Below are positions 18,014 through 26,656 of a stretch of 64,000 nucleotides of DNA, one piece after another (within the stretch, counting starts at the first letter, position 1; each line of letters begins with the position of its first letter). Position numbers and translations under genes: made by a program. The DNA comes from Rothia sp. (in: high G+C Gram-positive bacteria) (GTDB lineage: Bacteria > Actinomycetota > Actinomycetes > Actinomycetales > Micrococcaceae), in NCBI GenBank assembly GCA_030524105.1, contig JAUNHE010000003.1:186001-250000 (forward strand). The letters are read 5' to 3'. The notes below the pieces were generated by a model that saw only the letters and a program-made list of their open reading frames with translations, was not told the origin of the DNA and ran no database searches.

Positions 18014-18760
18014 GTGAGCAATAAAAAAGATCAAGTGCAGACTATGCGGCACCGAACCTTTGTGCCCCAGTTGCGTGAGCGGAGGGATCGTATTGTCTAC
18101 CAGGGCCGAATTGGAGCTATTGGAGCTAGCCCGCGCTCGCGTTATCAGCTGGTTGCTTTTTCTGCTGTAGCTTCTTTACTGCTACTTATTGTTTCTTCGC
18201 TGCTGCATCCTGCGCTCAGCACGGGGGTGGGCCTGCTGGTGGTAGGCCTGGTTGCCGGTGGCTGGCCTGCGGCAACGGGTGTTGCCGAGCTGCGCAGGGT
18301 CAAGCGGGTCTACTCTCACTCGATCATTATTGTTCTGGCAGGCCTTATCTCTGTCATGGTTGCCTTTGCTGAGGATGGGGTGCAGCGGCTCAACTTTGTA
18401 CCTGCGGTTGCTGCCGTGGGTATTGTTGCCAGCTTTATGGTGGAATTGATCCGTGGTGAGGGGGCCATTGGCCGTCTAGAATCCGTTATTTCCTGTATTT
18501 CTGGAGTCTTGGCAGCAGTATCGGTTTCGGGTTGGACTGCTATGGCAGAGCTTTTCCAACATTCACGCGAAAGCTACCCTATTCTCGTTGTGGGTCTTAT
18601 CTTTGCCCTGATTATAGGGGTGTTTGGAATTCGCCTTATCTCTGCTGGCCCGCGTGAAGGCCCGCGGCGCGGGGCTATTACCCTGGGAGTTACTCCAACG
18701 GCTTTTGTTGGCGTCATTGGCTATGTCATCGCCATATTCCTTACTCCCATGCTAAGCTAG
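18014..18760 (+). CDS. six-helix membrane protein of unknown function
   Basis: I do not recognise a named family. The 248-residue protein has a basic N-terminal segment (about 45 residues, rich in Arg) followed by about six or seven hydrophobic helices and glycine/valine-rich loops. GTG at 18014 is preceded by AAAGGGG at good spacing; the open frame to 17984 adds ten residues without a ribosome site. It is divergent from the GlnR-like gene and lies upstream of nitrobindin. Confidence 0.65.
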   Translation: MSNKKDQVQTMRHRTFVPQLRERRDRIVYQGRIGAIGASPRSRYQLVAFSAVASLLLLIVSSLLHPALSTGVGLLVVGLVAGGWPAATGVAELRRVKRVYSHSIIIVLAGLISVMVAFAEDGVQRLNFVPAVAAVGIVASFMVELIRGEGAIGRLESVISCISGVLAAVSVSGWTAMAELFQHSRESYPILVVGLIFALIIGVFGIRLISAGPREGPRRGAITLGVTPTAFVGVIGYVIAIFLTPMLS

Positions 18761-18765
18761 ATCAC

Positions 18766-18876
18766 ATGCTACTTGCTTTAGAGATTTTTTTCCTCTGCCT
18801 ACTGGGCTTTGCTGGCTTGTGCATTTTTGCCGGTATGGCAGTTGTCCTGATGGGCTTGTTTAAGGGCCAAAAGTAG
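18766..18876 (+). CDS. 36-residue single-helix membrane peptide
   Basis: A short ORF begins 5 bp after the preceding stop and encodes one long hydrophobic helix (FFLCLLGFAGLCIFAGMAVV) ended by LMGLFKGQK. The close spacing and the terminator shortly downstream suggest it is the last gene of that transcript. No clear Shine-Dalgarno is present, so translation would have to be coupled. Function unknown. Confidence 0.45.
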   Translation: MLLALEIFFLCLLGFAGLCIFAGMAVVLMGLFKGQK

Positions 18877-18925
18877 GGTTTTCCCGCCCGGGCAGGGTTG
18901 CCTGAGGGGCGAAAATCAGGCCTGA

Positions 18926-18959
18926 GCCTGCGTTCACAAAGGTGAGCGTGGGCTTTTTT
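18926..18959 (+). terminator. Rho-independent terminator
   Basis: GCCTGCGTTCAC pairs with GTGAGCGTGGGC (12 bp with some G-U pairs) around AAAG, followed by TTTTTT. It ends the transcript of the membrane protein genes before nitrobindin. Confidence 0.8.
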
Positions 18960-19014
18960 CTGCTCTGAGGGTAGCTGCGTTTTTTCTGCTACCCCTTGCC
19001 TTTAGGATGGTGCT

Positions 19015-19680
19015 ATGCCTATAGAAATTCCCAGTAATTTAAGTCCTGAACTTGTTCCTTTTGCCTGGTTGCTTGGCAGCTGGGAGGGCACTGGCTCGCT
19101 GTGGTACCAAGGTGAAGAGGGCACTCCTTTTGGCCAGACTATTACCTTTAGCCAGGAGGGTTTACCTTTTTTGGAGTACCGGGCGGAGTCTTTTTTACTT
19201 GATGATGCCGGCCAGAGGCTGCGGCTACTAACGTTAGAAACCGGCTTTTGGCAGTTAGATCGGCCTCAAGGACCGGAAGATCTTGGCCCCGGGCTTAAGG
19301 CAGCTGATCCAAGTCCGGTGTATGCCGATGCCGCCTCCGTAGAGCAACTACGTAATGCCGATGATGGTTTTAATATCCTTGTTTCTTTGAGCCACCCCGG
19401 TGGAATAAGTGAGACCTATTCCGGCCTGATTAAGGGGCCTGTGGTCCGTATGCAAACGGCCAATATCCTGCGGGACGATATTTCTAAGGATTATGCTGGC
19501 TCGGTACGCTTGTGGGGCCTTGTCCAGGGAGACCTGATGTGGGACTGGGAAATAGCTGATAAGCAGGGCAAGCTACACAAGCACGCCTCTGCCCAGCTGC
19601 GTAAAACTCGGTCTATGACCGGGCTTGACCTAGGCCAGGCCCAGCCTACTGCTTCAGAGAACTCCGGTCAGGAGGCCTAG
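19015..19680 (+). CDS. FABP-like family protein (nitrobindin)
   Basis: The 221-residue protein is a ten-stranded beta-barrel of the nitrobindin/DUF1794 family. The GSWEGTG signature is at about residue 22, and the C-terminal KHASAQL carries the histidine expected to bind heme iron. Nitrobindins bind heme and react with nitric oxide or peroxynitrite. That would suit an organism reducing nitrate, although the link is inference. The last ~20 residues are an unstructured extension. ygfZ follows after 2 bp. Confidence 0.85.
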   Translation: MPIEIPSNLSPELVPFAWLLGSWEGTGSLWYQGEEGTPFGQTITFSQEGLPFLEYRAESFLLDDAGQRLRLLTLETGFWQLDRPQGPEDLGPGLKAADPSPVYADAASVEQLRNADDGFNILVSLSHPGGISETYSGLIKGPVVRMQTANILRDDISKDYAGSVRLWGLVQGDLMWDWEIADKQGKLHKHASAQLRKTRSMTGLDLGQAQPTASENSGQEA

Positions 19681-19682
19681 CC

Positions 19683-20810
19683 ATGACCGCCTATCGCAGC
19701 CCCATTCTGCAGGCCTTGGGCGTTTTTGAAGCCAGTGGAGCCGACCGGGGTGTTGCCGCCCATTACGGTGAACCCTTAAAAGAACAGCGCCGCCTGGTGA
19801 TGGGTTCCCATAAATTTGTGGCAGCAGACTTTTCGCACAGTGGCCTTGTGGTAGTTACAGGTCCGGATCGTCTTTCCTGGTTAACTACCCTGTCTTCCCA
19901 GGTTCTGGAGGGCATGCAGGCAGCAGATAGCTGTGAGTTTTTATTGCTGACGGCCCAGGGACGGATTGACTTTGCAGTGGCTGCGGTGGAAGATGGCCAG
20001 CAGGTCTGGCTGCTGGTTGAGGGGGACCAGGCCCAGCGCCTGACCGACTACCTCCAGTCCATGCAGTTTATGCTGCGAGTAGAGGTCAAGAATCTTTCTG
20101 CAAACTATGCCGTGCTGTGCTCACACGAGGACCCTCGTCTCAGCCCTCAGGCACCTGAGCTTTTGAAAACAGCGGTAGTTTGGCAGGATCCTTGGCCCCA
20201 TCCGGCTCCCGGGGCTGTCTCCTATGCTCAGGCAGTAGGCCAGGACCACCCTGGCTCTGGCTACCGCCGTTATCTGACGATAGTAGACCGGGCAAAACTG
20301 CCTACCTTGCTTGATCAGATATGCTGGGTTGGTTCCTGGGCGGCAGAGGCCCTGCGGGTGGAGGCCTGGCGGCCCCGCTATGCTCGGGAGGTCGATGGAA
20401 AAGCCCTGGCTCACGAGCTGGACTACATGCGTACTGCCGTGCACCTGAATAAGGGCTGCTATAAAGGGCAGGAGACCGTTGCCAGGGTACATAACTTGGG
20501 CCGGCCGCCGCGGCGGTTAGTTTTTTTGGATTTAGATGGGTCTGAGCACACGCTCCCTGCTACAGGTGCGGCAGTTTATGCTGGCCAAAAAAAGGTAGGC
20601 CACTTGACCTCGGTGGCGCAGCACTGGGAAGCGGGTCCTATTGCCTTGGCTTTAATTAAGCGCGCGGTGGCTCCTGATCAACCCTTGCGAGTTCTGGATC
20701 AGGTTGCTGACCAGCAGCAGGAGTATGCGGCTGAGCAGACCCTTATTGTTTCTCCCGAGGCCGGTCGGGCGGCTGGTCCTTTGCCGGGCCGGGCCGGTTT
20801 TCTTTCTTAG
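19683..20810 (+). CDS. ygfZ: YgfZ/GcvT-domain folate-binding protein
   Basis: The 375-residue protein has the YgfZ signature NKGCYKGQE, whose cysteine is essential in homologues, and a GcvT-like fold at the N-terminus (VVVTGPDRLSWLTTLSSQVL). YgfZ/CAF17 proteins use tetrahydrofolate to assist assembly or repair of certain Fe-S proteins. It starts 2 bp after nitrobindin, with CAGGAGG upstream. Its stop codon overlaps the stop of the convergent gene: the four bases TTAG serve both strands. Confidence 0.88.
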   Translation: MTAYRSPILQALGVFEASGADRGVAAHYGEPLKEQRRLVMGSHKFVAADFSHSGLVVVTGPDRLSWLTTLSSQVLEGMQAADSCEFLLLTAQGRIDFAVAAVEDGQQVWLLVEGDQAQRLTDYLQSMQFMLRVEVKNLSANYAVLCSHEDPRLSPQAPELLKTAVVWQDPWPHPAPGAVSYAQAVGQDHPGSGYRRYLTIVDRAKLPTLLDQICWVGSWAAEALRVEAWRPRYAREVDGKALAHELDYMRTAVHLNKGCYKGQETVARVHNLGRPPRRLVFLDLDGSEHTLPATGAAVYAGQKKVGHLTSVAQHWEAGPIALALIKRAVAPDQPLRVLDQVADQQQEYAAEQTLIVSPEAGRAAGPLPGRAGFLS

Positions 20811-21568
20811 CTGCTGCGGCCGGTGTAGGGTGTGCGGGCCCGTTGAGCCTTCTCTGAGAGGTTTTTACCGGCCCGAAAAAACTGGCCTAGCGGGCCGCCC
20901 AGATAGAAGGGCAGGGGTAGCTGCCACAGGTTTTGGGCGGCTCGGTAGCGTTGGGCTATCTGCCGGGAGGTGACGGTCTCTGGGCCAACCAGTTCCCAGT
21001 TTTGCGCTGGGGTTTCTTCAAGGGCTCCCAGCAGTTCCTGAACAACTTCTTCTTCGCTCACTAGCTGAAAGGAGCTTTGGGCAGGGTAGGTTAGGCAGCC
21101 GTACTTTTTTCCCAGTGAAAAAAACATCTCGGGGAAGGAGAAGAACTGGGCTGCCTTGAGGGTGTAACCCCTGCTGTAGCTGGCGTAGATGTTTGCCTGC
21201 GCGGTTTTAGCCCGATAATAAGGGTAGCTGGAGTCATGGCAGTTAATAATTCCCAGGCAAACAACCTTGGCCGGGTTTTCGAGGCCTTCAAGGGCAGCCA
21301 GCAAGTTTTGGGCGCCTGCCACCATAGTCTGCGGTTCTTGCATGGAATTGGTCAGGTCAAAGATCACATCGGCCTGGGTCAGCTGATCGGGTAGCTTTGA
21401 ATCAGCGGCTAGGTCGCAGGCCAGGGTATGAACGTCGAGCAGGTCAGAACCCAGTCTGGGTTTTGTTCCTCGCCTGCTGACGGCCAGGACCTGATGGCCT
21501 TGGGCTAGCGCTGCCGCACACAAGCGACTACCAATTCTTCCGGTACCACCGACTACCGTAAGACGCAT
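20807..21568 (-). CDS. NAD(P)-binding SDR/NmrA-like protein
   Basis: The 253-residue protein opens with a Rossmann dinucleotide site (LTVVGGTGRIGSRLCAAALAQG) and an Arg-rich second strand end (AVSRRG), which favours NADP. The canonical active-site YxxxK occurs at about the expected place as YYRAK. It resembles atypical SDRs such as NAD-dependent epimerases or NmrA-like proteins; the substrate is unknown. ATG at 21568 follows GAAAGGGCCTCC and is preferred over the first ATG seven codons upstream. Confidence 0.78.
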   Translation of the reverse strand: MRLTVVGGTGRIGSRLCAAALAQGHQVLAVSRRGTKPRLGSDLLDVHTLACDLAADSKLPDQLTQADVIFDLTNSMQEPQTMVAGAQNLLAALEGLENPAKVVCLGIINCHDSSYPYYRAKTAQANIYASYSRGYTLKAAQFFSFPEMFFSLGKKYGCLTYPAQSSFQLVSEEEVVQELLGALEETPAQNWELVGPETVTSRQIAQRYRAAQNLWQLPLPFYLGGPLGQFFRAGKNLSEKAQRARTPYTGRSS

Positions 21569-21618
21569 GGAGGCCCTTTCTTTGTACACAGTAGCTTTCT
21601 GTTAAGAAAACCGTTTCT

Positions 21619-22650
21619 TTACCTACCAAAAAGTACCATGGCTTCTTTCCAGCGATCTTCAGGTACTGTTTTGAGTCCGTCTAGGGCTACAGATAGGTCA
21701 ACCCGTTTAATGTCGGTTCCCTGCAGCGCCACCATTTTGCCCCATTCTTTGGCGTTGACCATGTCTATCACCGACATGCCCAGCCGGGTGGCTAGAACCC
21801 GGTCAAAGCCGGTGGGGGCTCCGCCACGCTGAATGTGTCCTAGGGTGGTATTACGGGTTTCTATACCGGTTATCCGTTCTAGTTCTTGGGTTACGTAGTC
21901 GCCGATGCCCCCTAGCCGTGGCCGGCCGTCCTTCTCGCGGCCCTTGTCGTGCATGACTTCATCGAAACCTTCGGGGATAAAACCTTCGGCAACAACCACC
22001 AGGGGAGAGCGGCCGCGCTCGTGGACTTCGCTAACCCATTTAGCCACCTGCTCTAGGGGCAGCTTTTGCTCGGGGATCAGCACGGCGTGGGCTCCGGCAG
22101 ACATACCCGAGTGTAGGGCGATCCAGCCAACGTGGCGGCCCATTACCTCTGCTACCATACAGCGGTGGTGGGATTCACCGGTGGTCCGTAACCTATCCAT
22201 AGCATCGGTTGCAATGGATACAGCGGTATCAAAACCAAAAGTGTAGTCGGTGGCCTGCAGATCATTATCAATGGTTTTAGGGACGCCTACGACGGGTAGG
22301 CCGGCATCGGCCAGCCTCTTGGCCCCGGCCAAGGTACCTTCACCGCCAATGGCTACGATGGCATCAATAGCGTTGCGTTCCAGCATAATTTCAATATTTT
22401 CTGGGCCACCGTGGGGTCCTTCAAAGGGGTTGGTGCGAGAAGTGCCCAGGATGGTGCCACCCTTGCGGGCCAGGCCCCGTACTCTGGTGCGCGGTAGGTC
22501 CATGTAGTCCCCTTCTAGGACACCGCGCCAGCCATCTCGAAAACCTACAAACTCGTTGCCGTAGGTTTTGACACCGTTGAGTACTGCTCCACGGATAACG
22601 GCATTGAGGCCGGGGCAATCTCCACCGGAAGTGAGTAGACCAATCTTCAT
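21619..22650 (-). CDS. pfkA: 6-phosphofructokinase
   Basis: The 343-residue enzyme carries GGDCPGLNAVIRG at the N-terminus, IGGEGTLAGA in the nucleotide site and PKTIDNDL with the catalytic TIDND motif. A glycine follows the acidic residue in GGEGT, as in ATP-dependent enzymes, while Lys before TIDND is the residue of the PPi type. This combination is that of the actinobacterial (group III) ATP-dependent enzymes, so ATP use is likely. ATG at 22650 follows GCGAGGAGC. It commits hexose phosphate from the sucrose pathway to glycolysis. Confidence 0.93.
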   Translation of the reverse strand: MKIGLLTSGGDCPGLNAVIRGAVLNGVKTYGNEFVGFRDGWRGVLEGDYMDLPRTRVRGLARKGGTILGTSRTNPFEGPHGGPENIEIMLERNAIDAIVAIGGEGTLAGAKRLADAGLPVVGVPKTIDNDLQATDYTFGFDTAVSIATDAMDRLRTTGESHHRCMVAEVMGRHVGWIALHSGMSAGAHAVLIPEQKLPLEQVAKWVSEVHERGRSPLVVVAEGFIPEGFDEVMHDKGREKDGRPRLGGIGDYVTQELERITGIETRNTTLGHIQRGGAPTGFDRVLATRLGMSVIDMVNAKEWGKMVALQGTDIKRVDLSVALDGLKTVPEDRWKEAMVLFGR

Positions 22651-22905
22651 GGCTTGCAAGCTCCTCGCTCCTATGGCCCTCTCTGGACACATAGGTTTTG
22701 ATTTTATCTGGCATCCACCTTGCGTTTATGTGTTTTTAACCCTGTACAAGCCAGGGGCACATCCTGTTTTCTTGTGGATACTCTCTTGCACCCTATTCTA
22801 GTAAATATGGTCTTGTGTTGGTAGATGTGGGAGAGGTTGGGATGTCCCTTTTGTGAGGACTGCTCTATCACAGTAATAAGGAGACTCTGACCTCAACTAG
22901 CTAGC

Positions 22906-24153
22906 TTAGCTGGCCTGGCCCAGCAGCTGCTGTAGCCGGGCAAGGCCCTCTTCCAGGTCCTGGTCGTTAAGGGCGTAGGAGAGGCGTAGGTATCCCGAAG
23001 GACCAAAGGCTTCCCCGGGCACAAGGGCAACCTCGGCTTTTTCTAAAATGAGCTCAGCTAGCTGGGCAGAGGTCTGGGGCCGCACTCCGTCAATATCTTT
23101 ACCCAGCAGTTCCTGCACGTCAGGATAGGCGTAAAAGGCACCTTGGGGGGTGGGGCAGTGAACGCCCGCTATGGCGTTAAGCCCTGCTACTATTTTTTTG
23201 CGTCGCCGGTCAAAGGCCCGGTGCATCTGTTCAACTGCCTCCAGGGAGCCGGTTAGGGCAGCGTAGGCAGCCCGTTGGGCAATGTTGTTGACGTTAGAGC
23301 TCAGGTGTGACTGGAGGTTGCTTGCTGCCTGGACAAGGTCCTGGGGCCCATAAAGCCAGCCAACCCGCCAGCCGGTCATGGCGTAGGTCTTGGCAACTCC
23401 GTTAAGGACTAGAGTCTGGTTAGCCAAGGCTGGAACAGCCTTTAAGATGGGGGTGGCTTGGACGCCATCGTAGGTTAGGTGCTCGTAGATTTCGTCGGAA
23501 AGAACAAAGATGCCTTTTTCCAGGGCCCATTGACCGATGGCCGCTGTTTCTTGGGGGCTGTAGACGGCTCCGGTGGGGTTAGAGGGGGAGACAAAGACTA
23601 AGGCCTTGGTTGCGGGGGTGTAGGCCTGCTCCAGCATTTGGGGGGTTACCTTGTAGTCCAAGTCGGAGCCGGCAAATACTTCGATAGGGCGGGCACCGGC
23701 TAGTTTGATAGCTTCTGGGTAGGTTGTCCAGTAGGGGGCAGGCAGCAAAACGTCATCGCCGTCTGCAAGAACCGTAGCGAAGGCCTGGTAGACGGCCTGT
23801 TTTCCGCCGTTGGTGACTAAAACCTGCTTGGGCTCAATGCTTACTTGGGAGTCGCGGAGGGTTTTGTCGGCAATGGCTTTTCGAAGTTCTGGGAGGCCTG
23901 CTGCGGGACTGTAGCGAAAATTGCTGGGATCTTTAAGGGCCGCTGCTGCGGCATCCACAATATACTGGGGGGTAGAAAAATCTGGTTCTCCGGCCCCAAA
24001 TCCAATAACGGGCCGACCCGCTGCTTTAAGGGCCTTAGCCTTGCTATCTACTGCTAAGGTGGCGGAGGGGGTGATGGCTGCAATACGGGGTGAAATCCGG
24101 GCCGAGGGCATGAAGAACCACTTTCCTAGGAGAGTACGACGTTTCACTCCCAT
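22906..24153 (-). CDS. aspC: pyridoxal-phosphate aminotransferase class I (aspartate aminotransferase)
   Basis: The protein matches the Ib subgroup of aspartate aminotransferases: [13 protein letters not shown], the SNPTG motif, SDEIYEHL, the PLP-lysine in [14 protein letters not shown] and the carboxylate-binding Arg near the end (LRLSYA). It transfers the amino group between aspartate and 2-oxoglutarate; some relatives act on prephenate or aromatic acids. ATG at 24153 has GGGAG upstream; ATG at 24111 gives the more conserved [10 protein letters not shown] start and is equally possible. It precedes secE by about 1.2 kb, a common actinobacterial arrangement. Confidence 0.9.
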   Translation of the reverse strand: MGVKRRTLLGKWFFMPSARISPRIAAITPSATLAVDSKAKALKAAGRPVIGFGAGEPDFSTPQYIVDAAAAALKDPSNFRYSPAAGLPELRKAIADKTLRDSQVSIEPKQVLVTNGGKQAVYQAFATVLADGDDVLLPAPYWTTYPEAIKLAGARPIEVFAGSDLDYKVTPQMLEQAYTPATKALVFVSPSNPTGAVYSPQETAAIGQWALEKGIFVLSDEIYEHLTYDGVQATPILKAVPALANQTLVLNGVAKTYAMTGWRVGWLYGPQDLVQAASNLQSHLSSNVNNIAQRAAYAALTGSLEAVEQMHRAFDRRRKKIVAGLNAIAGVHCPTPQGAFYAYPDVQELLGKDIDGVRPQTSAQLAELILEKAEVALVPGEAFGPSGYLRLSYALNDQDLEEGLARLQQLLGQAS

Positions 24154-24290
24154 GGTATGTCTCCCAAGCTATAAATGCGAGATCCCCGCCTAAAAACTTG
24201 CTGTCGAGCAGGTCCTACCGAAGGCCTGATGCGGTGGAGAATAGCCTCATCAATAAGACTCATAAAGATATCAAAAAGTAAAACGATAAA

Positions 24291-24476
24291 TTATTTACTT
24301 TTTTTGTAGAAAAAACCAAATACACCTATTGCTATAATCCCAAAACTCAACCCAGTGTAGATTGGATTTAACCATAGAATTTCTGGATTATTTTCAAAAA
24401 ATGGTGTTCTTATAAAAAAGGCAATAAGGCCAATCAATATCATAAAAATGGAAGCAGAATTTTTAATAAGTTTCAT
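24291..24476 (-). CDS. 61-residue two-helix membrane protein, unknown
   Basis: The small protein has two hydrophobic helices (ASIFMILIGLIAFFI and SFGIIAIGVFGFFY) and a basic end (KKSK). The DNA is much richer in A and T than the neighbouring genes. The ATG lies 1 bp after the stop of an ABC exporter ATPase remnant, so the two were probably once an operon. Size and context resemble immunity or accessory membrane proteins of peptide-export loci, but no family is recognised. Confidence 0.45.
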   Translation of the reverse strand: MKLIKNSASIFMILIGLIAFFIRTPFFENNPEILWLNPIYTGLSFGIIAIGVFGFFYKKSK

Positions 24477-24477
24477 T

Positions 24478-24597
24478 TTAATTAAAGAGATCCTTAAATA
24501 GCGTATAGTTAGATTTCAAGTCTTCGGGAGATCCTACAGCAAGAACTTTACCCTGGTCAAGAAGTATTATTCTATCTGATTTCTCGATTGTTCTGTT
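24478..24597 (-). pseudogene. C-terminal remnant of an ABC exporter ATPase
   Basis: Translating the minus strand gives TIEKSDRIILLDQGKVLAVG followed by SPEDLKSNYTLFKDLFN and a stop. This is the stretch directly after the H-loop histidine of exporter-type ABC ATPases (typically HRLSTIE.SDRIIVL). Upstream of Thr the frame runs into a stop within three codons, and the Walker A, signature and Walker B parts are absent. The gene has therefore lost its first part, probably by deletion or recombination. The AT-rich bases suggest foreign origin. Confidence 0.7.
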
Positions 24598-25185
24598 TCA
24601 GCGCAGCTCTCATCCTTATACCGGTCTTGCCTTTACTTGGGGTGAGCAGGCCTAATCCGGTATAGCCTTTATCGGCTGGGGTTGAATTCATCGAGAAATC
24701 TTTCTGGCTGGTGAAAACAAAAAGTATAAAGATCGATCGTGGTGGGAAGCTGGTATTAGAGCGATAAAAGCTAACAGTGGGCTCGCCTATACGATGGCTT
24801 TGTAAGGGTTATTCCGGTGGTGCTAAGGTTATTTGTGATGATCTACCCTTAATTTTTTTCCTCTGGTAGGATCCTTGTCTTTTTGGTGGGTTTTACCCCC
24901 TATGAATAAGCTCATATAGCCCTTATTATTGCCGGTGCACTCTTCTTCTCTGCACTGATGGAGCAGGGTGGGGGGGGTCCTTGAGGTTAATCTCAGGCAG
25001 CGAATGCCGGCTGGGCCGGGCTTGCACCGGGCAGGGGTGATCTATACTACTGGTCGGAGCTATGAATTGCCAAAGAGGGATAAATACCTTAGAGTGGTTC
25101 ATGGTGTTTTAACCGGACGATACTGTTTTACGCCCAAAAACGTGACGTGGTGGAGGGGTCGGTTGGCACCTGAACATCGGTTCAA
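24598..25185 (+). other. degenerate non-coding stretch upstream of tRNA-Trp
   Basis: No convincing gene is present. There is an inverted repeat TATACCGG/CCGGTATA (24617-24664). A start-less open stretch (24686-24805) reads ENKKYKDRSWWEAGIRAIKA in part and ends in a stop; it may be a gene remnant but I cannot assign it. There is also a run of eight G (24970-24977). The base composition is mixed, as in a decayed insertion site. Confidence 0.5.
25021..25048 (+). promoter_or_regulatory. candidate promoter for tRNA-Trp/secE
   Basis: CTTGCA and TATACT are separated by 16 bp, about 140 bp upstream of tRNA-Trp. No better pair is obvious nearer the tRNA. Confidence 0.35.
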
Positions 25186-25258
25186 AGGGTGGTGGCTCAA
25201 TTGGTAGAGCAGCGGTCTCCAAAACCGCAGGTTGCAGGTTCGAGTCCTGTCCGCCCTG
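25186..25258 (+). tRNA. tRNA-Trp (anticodon CCA)
   Basis: A 73-nt cloverleaf with acceptor AGGGTGG/CCGCCCT, anticodon stem GCGGT/ACCGC with loop CTCCAAA, T-arm CAGGTTCGAGTCCTG and G as discriminator base. Its place just before secE-nusG is the usual actinobacterial arrangement. Confidence 0.95.
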
Positions 25259-25284
25259 CAATATAGCCTCCATAATAATTCACC

Positions 25285-25310
25285 AAAGCACGCAAGCGAT
25301 TGCGTGCTTT
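25285..25310 (+). terminator. terminator between tRNA-Trp and secE
   Basis: A perfect 11-bp stem AAAGCACGCAA/TTGCGTGCTTT with loop GCGA lies 26 bp after the tRNA. Transcription into secE must read through it or start afterwards. Confidence 0.7.
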
Positions 25311-25342
25311 ATTGAAAAGAAGGTAGGGAAGGGGGCGCAGTC

Positions 25343-25615
25343 GTGATGGCTAAAACTGCTGCTCGCAGGACTGCTAGCTCAAAGCAGAAGGCTGGTCAAG
25401 AGAAACGTCGTGGATTTTTTGGTCGAATTTTTCAATTTATTCGCGAGGTCTTTATTGAGCTCAGAAAAGTGACGACGCCTACGGGTAAGGAACTTGTCAA
25501 CTACGTTGCCGTCGTGCTGGTCTTTGTGGTTTTTATGATGCTCCTCATCTTTGGGTTGGACTGGATATTTGGCCAGGGCGCCTTCTGGGTTTTTGGTAAC
25601 GGAACCTTAGAATAA
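25343..25615 (+). CDS. secE: preprotein translocase subunit SecE
   Basis: The 90-residue protein has the SecE core: a basic N-terminal segment, the conserved amphipathic stretch FIREVFIELRKVTTPTGKEL and one membrane helix (YVAVVLVFVVFMMLLIFGLD). SecE clamps the SecYEG channel in the membrane. GTG at 25343 and ATG at 25346 are both possible; GGGAAGGGGG lies upstream. nusG follows after 65 bp. Confidence 0.93.
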   Translation: MMAKTAARRTASSKQKAGQEKRRGFFGRIFQFIREVFIELRKVTTPTGKELVNYVAVVLVFVVFMMLLIFGLDWIFGQGAFWVFGNGTLE

Positions 25616-25680
25616 GAGTTTGAGCATGCAGCTGTTTGGACCCAAGGCAGCTGGCAGAGAGTAAAGAAAGTAGGAGCACC

Positions 25681-26436
25681 GTGTCCGAGCAGGAACTTGC
25701 ACCCGAAGTTCAAGACGCAGCTGATGCTTCCGAGCAGGCTGCTACCCACGAGGCGCCTTTAGCGCAAGACCAGGCTGAGCAGGAGCAGAACTCCCAGCAA
25801 ACAGCATCTTCCGAGCCTACCCAGGACGATAGCCAGGTTAACCCCCTAGAAGCCTTTAAAGCTAAGCTGAGGCGGCTGGAAGGGGAATGGTTTGTTGTCC
25901 ATACCTATGCCGGCTACGAGAACCGCGTTAAGGCCAACCTGGAATCTCGGGCACAGACCCTCAACGCTGAAGAAGACATCTTTGAGATTCAGGTTCCTAT
26001 GGAAGAAGTTGTCGAAATTAAAAACACCAGCAAAAAACTGGTGCGTCGGGTTCGTATTCCCGGCTACGTCCTGGTTCGGATGAACCTGACAGACGAAACC
26101 TGGGGTGTTGTCCGCCATACCCCGGGCGTTACTGGTTTTGTTGGGCAGGACGCCTATAATCCGGTACCCTTACGGCTCAATGAGGTTGTGGACATGCTAG
26201 CACCTGTCTTTGAGGCAGAGCAGGCCCAGGCCGGTGAAGCCGCCCCCGCCGCACCTCAGATCGAGACTGGTTTTGAAGTGGGCGAGGCTGTCACCGTTAA
26301 GGACGGCCCCTTTGAGGGCATGCCGGCTTCTATTGCTGAGATCAAGCCCGAGTCCGGTTCCCTAGTAGTGCTTATTTCCGTCTTTGAGCGGGAAACTCCG
26401 GTCACTCTTAACTTTAACCAAGTGGCAAAGGTCTAG
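25681..26436 (+). CDS. nusG: transcription termination/antitermination factor NusG
   Basis: The 251-residue protein has an acidic, Gln/Ala-rich N-terminal extension of about 60 residues typical of actinobacteria, then the NGN domain (EWFVVHTYAGYENRVKANLE, VRRVRIPGYVLVRM, VRHTPGVTGFVG) and the KOW domain (VGEAVTVKDGPFEGMPASI). GTG at 25681 follows GTAGGAG; the open frame extends 15 codons further without support. NusG links RNA polymerase to Rho and to the ribosome. Confidence 0.95.
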   Translation: MSEQELAPEVQDAADASEQAATHEAPLAQDQAEQEQNSQQTASSEPTQDDSQVNPLEAFKAKLRRLEGEWFVVHTYAGYENRVKANLESRAQTLNAEEDIFEIQVPMEEVVEIKNTSKKLVRRVRIPGYVLVRMNLTDETWGVVRHTPGVTGFVGQDAYNPVPLRLNEVVDMLAPVFEAEQAQAGEAAPAAPQIETGFEVGEAVTVKDGPFEGMPASIAEIKPESGSLVVLISVFERETPVTLNFNQVAKV

Positions 26437-26507
26437 GCTCCCGAGCGCTTGCTAAACCTGCCTGCAGGAAGCTGTGCTTAATGAGACAGGGCTTCTGCTC
26501 TCTAATT

Positions 26508-26537
26508 TTGGCAAAAATTCAAAGATAACGATAAAAT
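26508..26537 (+). promoter_or_regulatory. promoter upstream of rplK
   Basis: TTGGCA and TAAAAT with an 18-bp spacer form a near-consensus vegetative promoter, 119 bp before the rplK start. It would let rplKA be transcribed separately from secE-nusG. Confidence 0.65.
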
Positions 26538-26656
26538 CGAAGTTTGTATGTGTGCTCCTACGCTTGGGGCTCACTAAGGATGGCCGCGCCAGGGCCATCA
26601 CCTGCCGGCGTACGCTCCTGTCCGTCGGTTCATCAGCTAAGAAAAGGACCCTAACA

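Noticed and set aside
22693-22905. Possible small gene between pfkA and aspC
   Set aside because: Only short frames without ribosome sites are present; it looks like a plain promoter region.
24970-24977. Run of eight G as a possible phase-variation tract
   Set aside because: It is not inside or just before a credible gene, apart from the rejected 79-codon frame.
24968-25207. 79-codon open frame upstream of tRNA-Trp
   Set aside because: It runs into the tRNA, has no ribosome site or recognisable domain, and reads like random GC-rich DNA.
26474-26656. 61-residue N-terminal extension of L11
   Set aside because: It overlaps a good promoter and L11 proteins begin near the TTG at 26657.
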